This document shows positions 25,635 to 33,747 of a stretch of DNA of 53,719 nucleotides, piece by piece. This DNA is from Acidobacteriota bacterium. Lineage in GTDB: Bacteria > Acidobacteriota > Terriglobia > Bryobacterales > Bryobacteraceae. The position numbers and the translations under genes were made by a program. Location of the stretch: assembly GCA_016213775.1 (NCBI GenBank), contig JACQZR010000287.1, forward strand, positions 1 through 53,719, written 5' to 3'. Below the pieces are notes generated by a model. It had not been told where the DNA came from and did not search any database. It saw only the letters and a list, made by a program, of their open reading frames with translations. Position 1 is the first letter of the stretch; every line of letters starts with the position of its first letter.

Positions 25635-26786
25635 ATGAGTAATCCCATCCCCTACCTCTCCCCGTGGATGAATGAAGAGCTGCTGATGTTCCGCAAGACG
25701 GCGAAGCGTTTTGTGCAGGAGGAATTCCTACCCCACGAGCCTCGCTGGCGCGAGCAGCACCGTCCCGATGCGGAGGCCTGGACCAAGGCGGGCGAGACCG
25801 GGCTCCTGCTTACCGACGTCCCCGAGGAATACGGTGGCGGTGGCGGCACGTTTGCACACGAGACGGTGGTGATGGAGGAACTCGCCTACGCCGGAGTCAA
25901 CTTCGGTTCCGGCGTGCACAGCATCGTCGCGCACTACGTGCTGAGCTACGGCACTGAGGAGCAGAAGAAAAGCTGGCTGCCGCGCATGGCCGCGGGCGAG
26001 CTTGTCGGCGCGATTGCGATGAGCGAACCGGCCGCCGGCAGCGACCTCCAGGGTATCAAGACCTTCGCCCGCCGCGAAGGCGACGATTACATCATCAACG
26101 GATCGAAGACGTTCATCACCAACGGCTGGCATGCGAGCCTCATCTGCCTCGCGGTGAAAACGGATGCCCAGGCGGGCGCCAAAGGCATCTCGCTCGTGAT
26201 GGTGGAGAGCAAAGGGCTCAAGGGCTATCGCGTCGGACGGTCACTGGAGAAGGTGGGAATGCATGCGCAGGATACCTGTGAGCTGTTCTTCGACGACGTT
26301 CGCGTGCCTGCGTCGAATCTGCTGGGCTCCACCGAGGGACGCGGCTTCTATCAAATGATGGAGCAGCTTCCTTATGAGCGACTGACAGTGGGTGTGGCCG
26401 CCGTGGCCGTTACGGAAAAGGCTGTCGAAATCACGATCCGGTATGTGAAGGATCGCCAGGCCTTCGGCAAGAAGCTCATCGACTTCCAGAACACGCGTTT
26501 CAAACTCGCGGAGTGCAAAACGGAAGCTCACATCGGCCGCGTCTTCTTGGACAACTGCATCCAACGGCTGATGGACAACCAGCTCGATACCGCCACCGCG
26601 GCTATGTCGAAATACTGGCTCACCGACAAGCAGTGCGCCATCATCGACGAGTGTGTGCAACTCCACGGCGGCTACGGCTACATGAGCGAATACCCGATCG
26701 CACGCATGTGGACCGACAGCCGGGTGCAACGGATTTACGCGGGGACGAATGAGATCATGAAGGAACTGATCGCGCGGTCGCTGTAA
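25635..26786 (+). CDS. Acyl-CoA dehydrogenase
   Basis: 383 residues of the FAD-dependent acyl-CoA dehydrogenase family. N-terminal helical domain (ELLMFRKTAKRFVQEEFLPH), middle sheet with AIAMSEPAAGSDLQGIKTFA and FITNGWHASL, and the C-terminal helical domain with AFGKKLIDFQNTRFKLA, the signature CVQLHGGYGYMSEYPIARMWTD cut down here to QLHGGYGYM, and RIYAGTNEIMKELIAR. The Glu of YAGTNEIMKE is the position adjacent to the base used by several members. It oxidises a fatty or branched acyl-CoA to the enoyl-CoA in the cytoplasm; substrate length cannot be told. No other beta-oxidation genes adjoin it. Confidence 0.95.
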   Translation: MSNPIPYLSPWMNEELLMFRKTAKRFVQEEFLPHEPRWREQHRPDAEAWTKAGETGLLLTDVPEEYGGGGGTFAHETVVMEELAYAGVNFGSGVHSIVAHYVLSYGTEEQKKSWLPRMAAGELVGAIAMSEPAAGSDLQGIKTFARREGDDYIINGSKTFITNGWHASLICLAVKTDAQAGAKGISLVMVESKGLKGYRVGRSLEKVGMHAQDTCELFFDDVRVPASNLLGSTEGRGFYQMMEQLPYERLTVGVAAVAVTEKAVEITIRYVKDRQAFGKKLIDFQNTRFKLAECKTEAHIGRVFLDNCIQRLMDNQLDTATAAMSKYWLTDKQCAIIDECVQLHGGYGYMSEYPIARMWTDSRVQRIYAGTNEIMKELIARSL

Positions 26787-27008
26787 ACGGCACACCTACT
26801 CTCTCCCGTGACGGCCAGACTGAACCGGCACCTTCCCATTCCGCCGCGTGAAACTTCACTTCCACGTGCTCCGAGGATGTGCTCACGCGTGTTGCTGGCG
26901 GCTGCGCTCGTCGCATGACATCGACAATTATTTTGTCGAGATGCTACCTTCAAGCGCTAACGCTGAAGCGTATCGTTATTACGATCCCACGGACGGGCAC
27001 GGGGAGGC

Positions 27009-27785
27009 TCAGCCGAACTCAAATCCCGCCAGGCAGTACACTTTGGGTCCTGACGCGAGAGTCGTTGCTGTGCCCCGGCGCATACGCATGAGCCGGCGGA
27101 TGGGTTCGTATCCAGCCTCTCGTGCAACCGCGCAGGCCTCAGCCTGATCGTCGCACAGATCGAGAATGGACGACTCATGGGCGTGGTTGCTGAGAAACGC
27201 GCCCAGCAGCCGGCGCGCGACCGTGGCGTTGCCGGCGATACAGGGTCCAAAGTGCCACGTTGTCCTCCCCGGACGTGCGAAGGCGAATCCTTCTCCCGGC
27301 AGCGAGTACGACTCATGCTCCGCGAAGGATTGTAGCAATGCCGTGCGGTCGGCACCGAACGTATCGAGTGCGTAATCCACCGGCGCGGGCTGCAAAGGGG
27401 ATGCAGTGGTGGGACCCGGCTTGCGCCGCCACCGCGACACCGGACGCTCATCCACGAACCCCACCTTTGGGTACAACGGCCGGCCGAGATCAGTCGCATC
27501 CAGCTTGATGCACTGCACTCCCGCCGCATCCAGATCGTCGATGGCTCGTTGCATCAGCGTGCGCGCGAAGCCCTGCCCGCGATAGGCGACCGACGTCAAC
27601 ACCATACCGATCCACGCAAGCTCTCGCCCGTAAGCAAGCCCAATCGCCGAGGCGACCAGCCGGCCGTCGCGCTCAATGCCATAGACGCCGCGCCCGGCAA
27701 GCGTGACAATACGGCGCCAGTCGTCGAGGGTTTGATTCCAGCCGGCCTCACTGCTGAGTGCCAGAGCCTGATCGAGCGATATCAT
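27009..27785 (-). CDS. GNAT acetyltransferase with a second C-terminal domain
   Basis: 258 residues. A GNAT domain occupies 1-130 (GVYGIERDGRLVASAIGL, AWIGMVLTSVAYRGQGFARTL with the acetyl-CoA loop RGQGFA, KLDATDLGRPLYPKVGF). The second half (LLQSFAEHESYSLPGEGFAF, VARRLLGAFLSNH) is a GNAT-like domain of the kind found in YitH-type proteins. Acceptor unknown. ATG 27785 is chosen because the GNAT domain starts there; the frame is open far upstream but overlaps the esterase gene on the other strand. Its start is only 15 bases from the divergent start at 27801. Confidence 0.85.
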   Translation of the reverse strand: MISLDQALALSSEAGWNQTLDDWRRIVTLAGRGVYGIERDGRLVASAIGLAYGRELAWIGMVLTSVAYRGQGFARTLMQRAIDDLDAAGVQCIKLDATDLGRPLYPKVGFVDERPVSRWRRKPGPTTASPLQPAPVDYALDTFGADRTALLQSFAEHESYSLPGEGFAFARPGRTTWHFGPCIAGNATVARRLLGAFLSNHAHESSILDLCDDQAEACAVAREAGYEPIRRLMRMRRGTATTLASGPKVYCLAGFEFG

Positions 27786-27800
27786 GACAATGAGCTTCCC

Positions 27801-29897
27801 ATGAGCAGCATAACGCGACGTACGGCAGTAGCGCTGTTTGGCGCCGGCGCCCTGAGCCCCGGCATTCGGGCGCAGCAGCAGGTCCTCTATCGCGACTACG
27901 CCAAGTGCCTGCCGGATTTTCTGCGGCATCTCGTCGGCGAATCGGTCCGCAAACGTAACGAAGCCGTCGGCGCGTTGACCACTCCCGCCGCAATCCGTGC
28001 CCGCCAACAATGGGTGCGCGAAATGTTCTGGAAGCTTTCCGGCGGCGAGCCGCAACGCACGCCACTTCATGTGCGCACCATCGGGGCGTTTGAGCGTTCC
28101 GCCTACCGCATGGAGAAGCTCGTGTATGAGACGCAACCGGAGTTTCATGTTCCGGCGAACCTCTACATCCCCAAGGCAGGCAAGCCGCCCTATCCGGGCG
28201 TATTGTTCCAGATGGGACACAGTCTCAACGGCAAAGCCGCGGCGCCTTACCAGAAGTGCTGCCAGGGCCTGGTTCAGCTCGGATTCGTTGTGCTTGCGTT
28301 CGATCCCATGGGGCAGGGCGAGCGCGTCTACTATCCCCGCGAGGACCTGTCACGCACGCGGCTATCCTCCTCAGACGCTGAGCACACCACTCCGGGCCAG
28401 CAGATGTTGCTGGTCGGCATGACTTCCACGCGCCTCCAGGCGTGGGACGCGATGCGCAGCCTAGACGTGCTCGCCTCGCACCCGCTGGTGGATGCGAAAC
28501 GGCTGGCGTCCACGGGCAACTCCGGCGGTGGCACGCTGACCATGTTCCTCAGCGCGTGCGACGACCGGCTAGCCGTGGCGGCGCCATCCTGCCCCAACAG
28601 CGAGAACTTCGCCTGCGAGGATTTTATCCCGCCGGGTTCGACCGACGATGCGGAACAGAACTTCATCGGCGCGGGCCCACTCGGGTTCGATCGTTGGGAC
28701 CTGCTGTATCCACTGGCTCCCAAGCCGCTGCTCGTGCTGATCAGCGCGAAAGATTTCTTTGGAACATATTCGCCCAGTTATGTGAAGAACGGCCGGCAGG
28801 AGTTTGCTACGCTCGCCGGCGTGTACAAGCGGCTCGGCGCTGAGGAGAAGGTCCGCTGGTGGGAATCGCCGTTGCCGCACGGGCTGAACCATGGCGCACG
28901 GATGGAGATCTACCGATGGTTCCGCCGCTGGCTGCAATCGGACACGGCGCCGCTGTCCGCTGAGCCTCCTGTAACTCCCGAACCCGACGCGCAATTGCTG
29001 GTGACGGAGAAGGGAAACACCGTGCGTTCGTTCGGTGGCGCGACTCCGCTGAGCCTCGCCCGCGAACGCATGCGCACCGTCAAGCCCACACCGGTTGGGC
29101 TGCGCGAACTGCTCGGCATCGAGGAGCTGTACGAACGCCCGCGGCGCGTCAAGCTGGGCGAGGTGGAGGCCGAAGGCTGCCGCGTCCAAGCCATTGAAGT
29201 GGCCACCGCAACACACACGTGGGCGCCCTGCTGGCTATACTCGCCGCGCTCGCAACGCAGAGGGGGAATGCTGCTGGTGATCGACAGCGCCGGCCGCAAC
29301 TCTCGCGCCGGCGAGGATGCACTCTGGCAGCAACTCGCGGCAAGCGGCGTGTCGTTATGTGCGGCCGACGTGCGTGCAGTGGGCGATCTGATGCCCGAAG
29401 CCGGACGCGGGGCACTCCGCTACACCATGCCTCACGCCTCCGAACACGATTACGCGTGGGCGTCCATCATGCTGGGCCAGAGCATGGTGGGACAGCGCGC
29501 GGCGGATATCATTTCGATTGTCCGTGCGCTGCAGCCCGAGCGTGTTACCGTGGCCGCGTCCGGCAAGCTGACCGTGCCTGCGATGTTCGCCGCGGCTTTG
29601 GAGCCGCGCATCGAGAAGCTCTACCTGAGTGGCGGTCTCGCCTCCTACAAGCATCTGCTAGATGTCGAAGAGTACACGCATCCCTTCGCGAGCTTTGTGC
29701 CGGGCGTGCTGCTGCACACCGACCTTCCTGCGATCGGCGCCAGACTCGGCAAGCGGCTGATCGTGGCGGGAGCAGTAGACGGGCGCGGTAGAGCGCTGCC
29801 GCTAGGGGAAGCCCGCGGGTTATACGCAACTGCTGAAGTACTGGAGCGAGCCGAGTGGTCAGTAGAACGTTTGCGGGATGTTCTGGTCAAAGTGTAA
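27801..29897 (+). CDS. Exported acetyl-xylan-esterase-like alpha/beta hydrolase
   Basis: 698 residues. A Tat-like start (SSITRRTAVALFGAGAL) precedes a first hydrolase module: PGVLFQMGHSLNGKA, VLAFDPMGQGER, GNSGGGTLTMFL (Ser nucleophile near residue 238) and LPHGLNHG with a likely catalytic His. A second, shorter module follows (LLVIDSAGRNSRAGEDALW, CAADVRAVGDL, TVAASGKLTVPAM), in which the Ser elbow reads ASGKLT. Large members of this type in Solibacter-like bacteria are predicted to deacetylate polysaccharides in the envelope. The frame extends to 27549 but that part is antisense to the GNAT gene. ATG 27801 is the first start giving a signal peptide. Confidence 0.85.
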   Translation: MSSITRRTAVALFGAGALSPGIRAQQQVLYRDYAKCLPDFLRHLVGESVRKRNEAVGALTTPAAIRARQQWVREMFWKLSGGEPQRTPLHVRTIGAFERSAYRMEKLVYETQPEFHVPANLYIPKAGKPPYPGVLFQMGHSLNGKAAAPYQKCCQGLVQLGFVVLAFDPMGQGERVYYPREDLSRTRLSSSDAEHTTPGQQMLLVGMTSTRLQAWDAMRSLDVLASHPLVDAKRLASTGNSGGGTLTMFLSACDDRLAVAAPSCPNSENFACEDFIPPGSTDDAEQNFIGAGPLGFDRWDLLYPLAPKPLLVLISAKDFFGTYSPSYVKNGRQEFATLAGVYKRLGAEEKVRWWESPLPHGLNHGARMEIYRWFRRWLQSDTAPLSAEPPVTPEPDAQLLVTEKGNTVRSFGGATPLSLARERMRTVKPTPVGLRELLGIEELYERPRRVKLGEVEAEGCRVQAIEVATATHTWAPCWLYSPRSQRRGGMLLVIDSAGRNSRAGEDALWQQLAASGVSLCAADVRAVGDLMPEAGRGALRYTMPHASEHDYAWASIMLGQSMVGQRAADIISIVRALQPERVTVAASGKLTVPAMFAAALEPRIEKLYLSGGLASYKHLLDVEEYTHPFASFVPGVLLHTDLPAIGARLGKRLIVAGAVDGRGRALPLGEARGLYATAEVLERAEWSVERLRDVLVKV

Positions 29898-29900
29898 TCA

Positions 29901-30188
29901 TCATTCAATCCATTCCACGGAACTGTCCACCAGCGCGCCTCCGGCAAAGTGGGCCGCCTCGCGTTCCACGCTTTGCAGCACCTTCTCCGCGAACACCTTG
30001 TCATTGGATACGGTGACTGCGGCAACAACCGAATGCTGCCATGTATCGTGACCCTCAATCTCGGCCACAGACACATTGAACTTGTGGCGTAGGCGGTCCT
30101 TGAGACCCTTCACCACGTGCCGCTTATCTTTGAGCGAGTGGCTGTCTTCCACGAATATTTCCAGTGTGAGAACTCCGATTATGGGCAT
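29901..30188 (-). CDS. DUF503-family protein
   Basis: 95 residues: IGVLTLEIFVEDSHSLKDKR, HVVKGLKDRLRHKFNVSVAE and WQHSVVAAVTVSND match the DUF503 (YlxP-like) family, small cytoplasmic proteins often encoded near rbfA or infB; here it is alone. Function unknown. AAGGAGAG sits just before the ATG. It converges on the esterase, whose stop is 3 bases away, and diverges from the M20 peptidase gene with 28 bases between starts. Confidence 0.9.
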   Translation of the reverse strand: MPIIGVLTLEIFVEDSHSLKDKRHVVKGLKDRLRHKFNVSVAEIEGHDTWQHSVVAAVTVSNDKVFAEKVLQSVEREAAHFAGGALVDSSVEWIE

Positions 30189-30204
30189 GGTCTCTCCTTG
30201 AGGC

Positions 30205-30210
30205 TATCAT
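30205..30210 (+). promoter_or_regulatory. -10-like hexamer of the M20 peptidase gene
   Basis: TATCAT exactly 6 bases before ATG 30217; CGAAAG between them is a weak ribosome site at most. It lies inside the 28-base gap to the divergent DUF503 gene. Confidence 0.5.
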
Positions 30211-30216
30211 CGAAAG

Positions 30217-31446
30217 ATGAATTTGTTGACCCTGATCCTCGCCACCGGCGCTCTGTTCGCGCAGACTTCCCTGCACGAGCGCGCCGATGTACGGCAGGCT
30301 CTCGAACACATTCGCGACAATGATGCGGTGCATTTTGCGCGGCAGATCACCATCGCCGAAATCGCAGCGCCCACGTTTCACGAAGGCGAACGCGCCAGGT
30401 TCCTGGAGAAGGAATTCCGCCGTCTGGGATTGAAGAACGTGGAGATCGACAAGCAGGGCAACGTACTTGGATGGCGGCCCGGCCAGAGCCCGAAAGCACT
30501 CGTCATCGCCGCGCATCTCGACATCTCGTTCGCCGTCGGTGTCAACGTGAAAGTCCGCAAGGACGGTAACCGTTACTATGGTCCGGGACTGTCCGACGAC
30601 AGCCGTGGACTCACTGCCCTGCTCGCCATTGTCGAAGCGCTGAATCACGCCCGCATCGAAACCAGGAAGACGCTGCTGTTTGTTGCCAACGTCGGCGAAG
30701 AGGGCCTCGGCGACCTCAACGGAATGAAGTATCTCTTCCAGCAGGGACCGCACAAGGACAAGCTCGATTCGTTTATCTCCATCGACGGCACATCGCCCGC
30801 GCGCATCACCAACGGCGGCACCAGCGTGAAGCGCTACCGCATCGCCATCACCGGGCCGGGCGGTCACAGCTACGGCAACTTCGGACGTCCGAACGCCATC
30901 CATGCGGCGGGACGCGTCGTCAACCGGCTGTCTTCGCTGGAAGTTTCGCGCACGCCGAAGACCACCTTCAACGTGGGCAAGATCGAAGGCGGTACTGCCA
31001 TCAACGCCATCGCGGAAAGCTGCACCATGGAGATCGACCTGCGGTCGGAAAGCCCGGCTGAATTGGACCGTCTGGAATTGAAACTCCTCGCAGCCGTGCG
31101 CGAAGGCGTGGCCGAAGAGAATACGTTTCGCGCCGCGTCAGGCAAGGCGTTGAAGGTCGAACCGAAGCTCGTCGGCCTGCGCCCGGGCGGCGAGACTCCC
31201 GCCGATTCGCCGCTTGTGAAGGCCGCGGAATGGGCCTCGCGGATCACTGGTCACAAACCCACACGCGGCTTCAGTAGCACTGATGCCAACCTGCCCATCA
31301 GCCTCAAGATCCCGGCGGTCACTCTCGGCGGTGGAGGCCGTGCCGACAATCATCATTCGCTCGACGAATGGTATGAACCGGTGGAGGCGTGGAAGGGCCC
31401 GCAAACCGTGCTGCTCACCATCCTTGCCTTCGACGCAGGACTGTGA
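30217..31446 (+). CDS. Exported M20-family metallopeptidase
   Basis: 409 residues with a signal peptide (MNLLTLILATGALFAQ). The dinuclear zinc site is visible: VIAAHLDI (His), GPGLSDDSRG (bridging Asp), NVGEEGLGD (catalytic Glu plus ligand Glu) and the C-terminal ADNHHSLDEWY (His). The lid domain starts at GPGGHSYGNFGRPNAIH. It would hydrolyse peptides or N-acyl amino acids in the periplasm. Note HLDIS in place of the common HLDT and the Asp-Asp after Ser in GLSDDS. It stands alone. Confidence 0.9.
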   Translation: MNLLTLILATGALFAQTSLHERADVRQALEHIRDNDAVHFARQITIAEIAAPTFHEGERARFLEKEFRRLGLKNVEIDKQGNVLGWRPGQSPKALVIAAHLDISFAVGVNVKVRKDGNRYYGPGLSDDSRGLTALLAIVEALNHARIETRKTLLFVANVGEEGLGDLNGMKYLFQQGPHKDKLDSFISIDGTSPARITNGGTSVKRYRIAITGPGGHSYGNFGRPNAIHAAGRVVNRLSSLEVSRTPKTTFNVGKIEGGTAINAIAESCTMEIDLRSESPAELDRLELKLLAAVREGVAEENTFRAASGKALKVEPKLVGLRPGGETPADSPLVKAAEWASRITGHKPTRGFSSTDANLPISLKIPAVTLGGGGRADNHHSLDEWYEPVEAWKGPQTVLLTILAFDAGL

Positions 31447-31503
31447 TTCGAGAAAAATCTCGACTACACTGGGCGGTATTCCGGTTTCTAAGGAGATTCT
31501 CTC

Positions 31504-31743
31504 ATGATGCATATGATCGGGCACGCGCTATTTGGTCTGGTGATCGGGATTGTGGCCCGGATGCTGCTACCAGGCAGGGATAGCGGTGGCATCATTGTCA
31601 CGGCGCTCATCGGTATGGCCGGCGGCTGGCTGGGCGGCTACATCGGTCAACAACTGGGCTGGTACAAGCAAGGGCAGCCGGCAGGATTCGTGATGTCTGT
31701 TGTGGGAGCGATGCTGCTGTTTCTGGCCTGGCGATATATCTGA
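31504..31743 (+). CDS. GlsB/YeaQ/YmgE-type small membrane protein
   Basis: 79 residues: IGHALFGLVIGIVARMLLPG, GGIIVTALIGMAGGWLGGYIG and GFVMSVVGAMLLFLAWRYI give three hydrophobic segments with the glycine-rich pattern of the transglycosylase-associated (YeaQ) family, linked to general stress response. AAGGAG lies 8 bases before the ATG. Independent gene 57 bases after the peptidase. Confidence 0.93.
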   Translation: MMHMIGHALFGLVIGIVARMLLPGRDSGGIIVTALIGMAGGWLGGYIGQQLGWYKQGQPAGFVMSVVGAMLLFLAWRYI

Positions 31744-31777
31744 GCAAGAAGCCAGAAGCCAGAAGCAAGAAGAAGAA

Positions 31778-32245
31778 TTAGCTTTCTTCTACGCGTTCCA
31801 CTCGCAGAATCCGCGGGCCTTCCCAGCGGCAACGCCGGCAGGCCTGAGCGAATGCGGTCCAGTCAGTTTTCCAGTCGCCGGGCACGCGGGCAAACAGGCT
31901 CGCATGCGTGGGGACACCTTCATGGGCGCGCAGCACAACGCCCCGGCTATAGACAAAACAGATCTCGCCGGCTGGTTTGCGCGCACCGGTGGCGCCGCGG
32001 CCGGGATCGTAGAAATAGAGAAGCTCGCCGGGCAGCGGCAGTTGCACCAGGTTCTCTTCCGGCGCCGGCGCGGGGTCGGGGATCAGACTGAAAATTTCAG
32101 CGCCGGAGTACATGCCGTGCAGCGCGGTCTCTTCGATGGGCAGCCGGCTCCAAATGAAATCGCACACACCTGGAGCTTCGTCGTCAAGCAGGCCGGCGAT
32201 AACGGATTCGCCGGACGCGGGAAAGCTGAGTCGGATCCTTCGCAT
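31778..32245 (-). CDS. DUF3830-family protein
   Basis: 155 residues. ICFVYSRGVVLRAHEGVPTH, LPIEETALHGMYSGAEIFSL and LLYFYDPGRG fit DUF3830, a family with a cyclophilin-like fold. No catalytic residues are clear. It is 15 bases downstream of the SDR gene and is the last gene of the operon that begins with gamma-glutamyltransferase. Function unknown. Confidence 0.8.
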   Translation of the reverse strand: MRRIRLSFPASGESVIAGLLDDEAPGVCDFIWSRLPIEETALHGMYSGAEIFSLIPDPAPAPEENLVQLPLPGELLYFYDPGRGATGARKPAGEICFVYSRGVVLRAHEGVPTHASLFARVPGDWKTDWTAFAQACRRCRWEGPRILRVERVEES

Positions 32246-32260
32246 TGATTCCGATGATAG

Positions 32261-32980
32261 CTACATCGCGGTCCAGCCGCCGTCCACGGGGATGATTGCG
32301 CCGGTGATATAGGACGCCGCGCCCGATGCGAGGAATGCGACGAGCGATGCTACTTCATGCGGTTGCCCCACGCGGCCGAGGAACGTTTTGCTGATCTGCC
32401 GCTGGTGCAACTCGCTGCCATCCGGAGGCGAGATGCGCGTGCGGATGGCGCCGGGACAAACGGCATTCGCGCGGATGTTGTGCCGGCCGTAATCGTAGGC
32501 GACGCTGCGAGTGAAGCCGATCAAGGCGTGCTTGATGGAAGTGTAGGCCGCCGAGTCGCGCGCCCCTACTATTGCCTGAACTGAGGCGACGTTAATGATA
32601 GAGCCGTTCTGCTGCCGGATCATAAACGGCAGTACGGCTAGCGTGCAATTCTGCGCGCCCATCAGTGAGACTGCAAAGCACCGGTCCCATTCTTCCCGCG
32701 TGGCCTCCGCGGCGGCGTGCTGAGGGCCCAGGTAGGCTGCATTGTTCACGAGTATGTCGATGCGGCCGGTGAGCGCCGCGGCAGTCTGCGTCAACGCTGC
32801 GACGTCATCCGGGACGGAAACATCCGCTCGCCGCAAGATGGCGCCGGTCAGAGGAACGGTGGTGTCGATGTCGCCAACCACCACACGCGCGCCGGCCCCC
32901 AGCAATGCCTCGGCGATTGCGCGGCCAATGCCGTGGGCGCCTCCGGTTACGATGGCCACTTTGCCGGCGAGCGTACTCAT
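32261..32980 (-). CDS. Short-chain dehydrogenase/reductase
   Basis: 239 residues. Cofactor loop TGGAHGIG, the NNA motif (ILVNNAAYLG), the catalytic Ser in NVASVQA, and YTSIKHAL (Tyr-x-x-x-Lys) are all present, as is NAVCPGAIRT and the C-terminal YITGAIIPVDGG. A classical SDR oxidising or reducing an alcohol with NAD(P)(H). Its start overlaps the SMP-30 gene stop by four bases (ATGA). A sugar or lactone substrate is plausible from the neighbour. Confidence 0.95.
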   Translation of the reverse strand: MSTLAGKVAIVTGGAHGIGRAIAEALLGAGARVVVGDIDTTVPLTGAILRRADVSVPDDVAALTQTAAALTGRIDILVNNAAYLGPQHAAAEATREEWDRCFAVSLMGAQNCTLAVLPFMIRQQNGSIINVASVQAIVGARDSAAYTSIKHALIGFTRSVAYDYGRHNIRANAVCPGAIRTRISPPDGSELHQRQISKTFLGRVGQPHEVASLVAFLASGAASYITGAIIPVDGGWTAM

Positions 32981-33747
32981 AGAAGCCGGCCTCGCGTGAT
33001 GGTCTGGCGGCCGAGGTTGGCCACATACACATAGCCGTCCCGGAAGCAGAGATTGGTGGGACGGCTTAGCAGGATGGCCCAGCGGTCACAGGCGAATTCG
33101 AACTTCTTGCCTTGCGGCGAAATCCGGATGATGTTGTCCGACGCATAACACGCCACGTAGAGGTTGCCCGCGTCATCGAGAGCGAGCCCGTCCGGCAGCC
33201 GGCCAACCTCTTCGGCATACACTTCCACCTTACGCGCGGCGAGGTCCACGCGGAATACTGTGTGCGTATCGCTCTCCACCACGTACAGCCACCGTTCGTC
33301 CGCGCTCAGCGCAAGCCCATTCGTATATCCGTATCCGTCCAGCATCACCCTGCAGGCTCCGTCGGGAGCATACCAGAGCAGCCGGCCATTGCGCTTTTTC
33401 CAATGGCCGGAATCCGTGACGTAGTAGTCGCCCGCGCTATTGAAGAGGCCGTAATTCGGGCAGATGAGCCCGCTCGCGAACACATCCCACTCGCCGTCCG
33501 GTTTCACCCGCACTACTCCGTGTTTGGGATTGCAGGCGAACAACGCTGATCCATCCGGATGCCACGCAATGCCGCCCGTGAATCCACCCAACTCCGCGAC
33601 GGTCACGGGCACGTTGCCGTCGATGCGATAGATCTGACCCGCTTCGCCACCGGCCCACAACACGCCCTGCGAATCGAAGGCCAGGCATTCGGGATGATCG
33701 AGTCCAGTGGCAAAAATCTCGAACCGTTCGATCGGCAGTTCAGGCAT
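32977..33747 (-). CDS. SMP-30/gluconolactonase-family protein
   Basis: 256 residues, six-bladed propeller. FATGLDHPECLAFDSQGVLW, GYTNGLALSADERWLYVVES and GRLPDGLALDDAGNLYVACY carry the usual metal ligands: Glu in HPECLA, Asn in YTNGLAL and Asp in LPDGLAL. Members hydrolyse sugar lactones. ATG 33747 overlaps the previous stop by one base (TGATG), so translation is coupled; the longer open frame upstream lies inside the previous gene. It may supply substrate to the overlapping SDR. Confidence 0.92.
   Translation of the reverse strand: MPELPIERFEIFATGLDHPECLAFDSQGVLWAGGEAGQIYRIDGNVPVTVAELGGFTGGIAWHPDGSALFACNPKHGVVRVKPDGEWDVFASGLICPNYGLFNSAGDYYVTDSGHWKKRNGRLLWYAPDGACRVMLDGYGYTNGLALSADERWLYVVESDTHTVFRVDLAARKVEVYAEEVGRLPDGLALDDAGNLYVACYASDNIIRISPQGKKFEFACDRWAILLSRPTNLCFRDGYVYVANLGRQTITRGRLL

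Noticed and set aside
26921-26939. TCGACAA-TTATT-TTGTCGA dyad in the gap after the acyl-CoA dehydrogenase gene
   Set aside because: Only seven pairs, not followed by a T run and too AT-poor around it to call a terminator; no LexA consensus.
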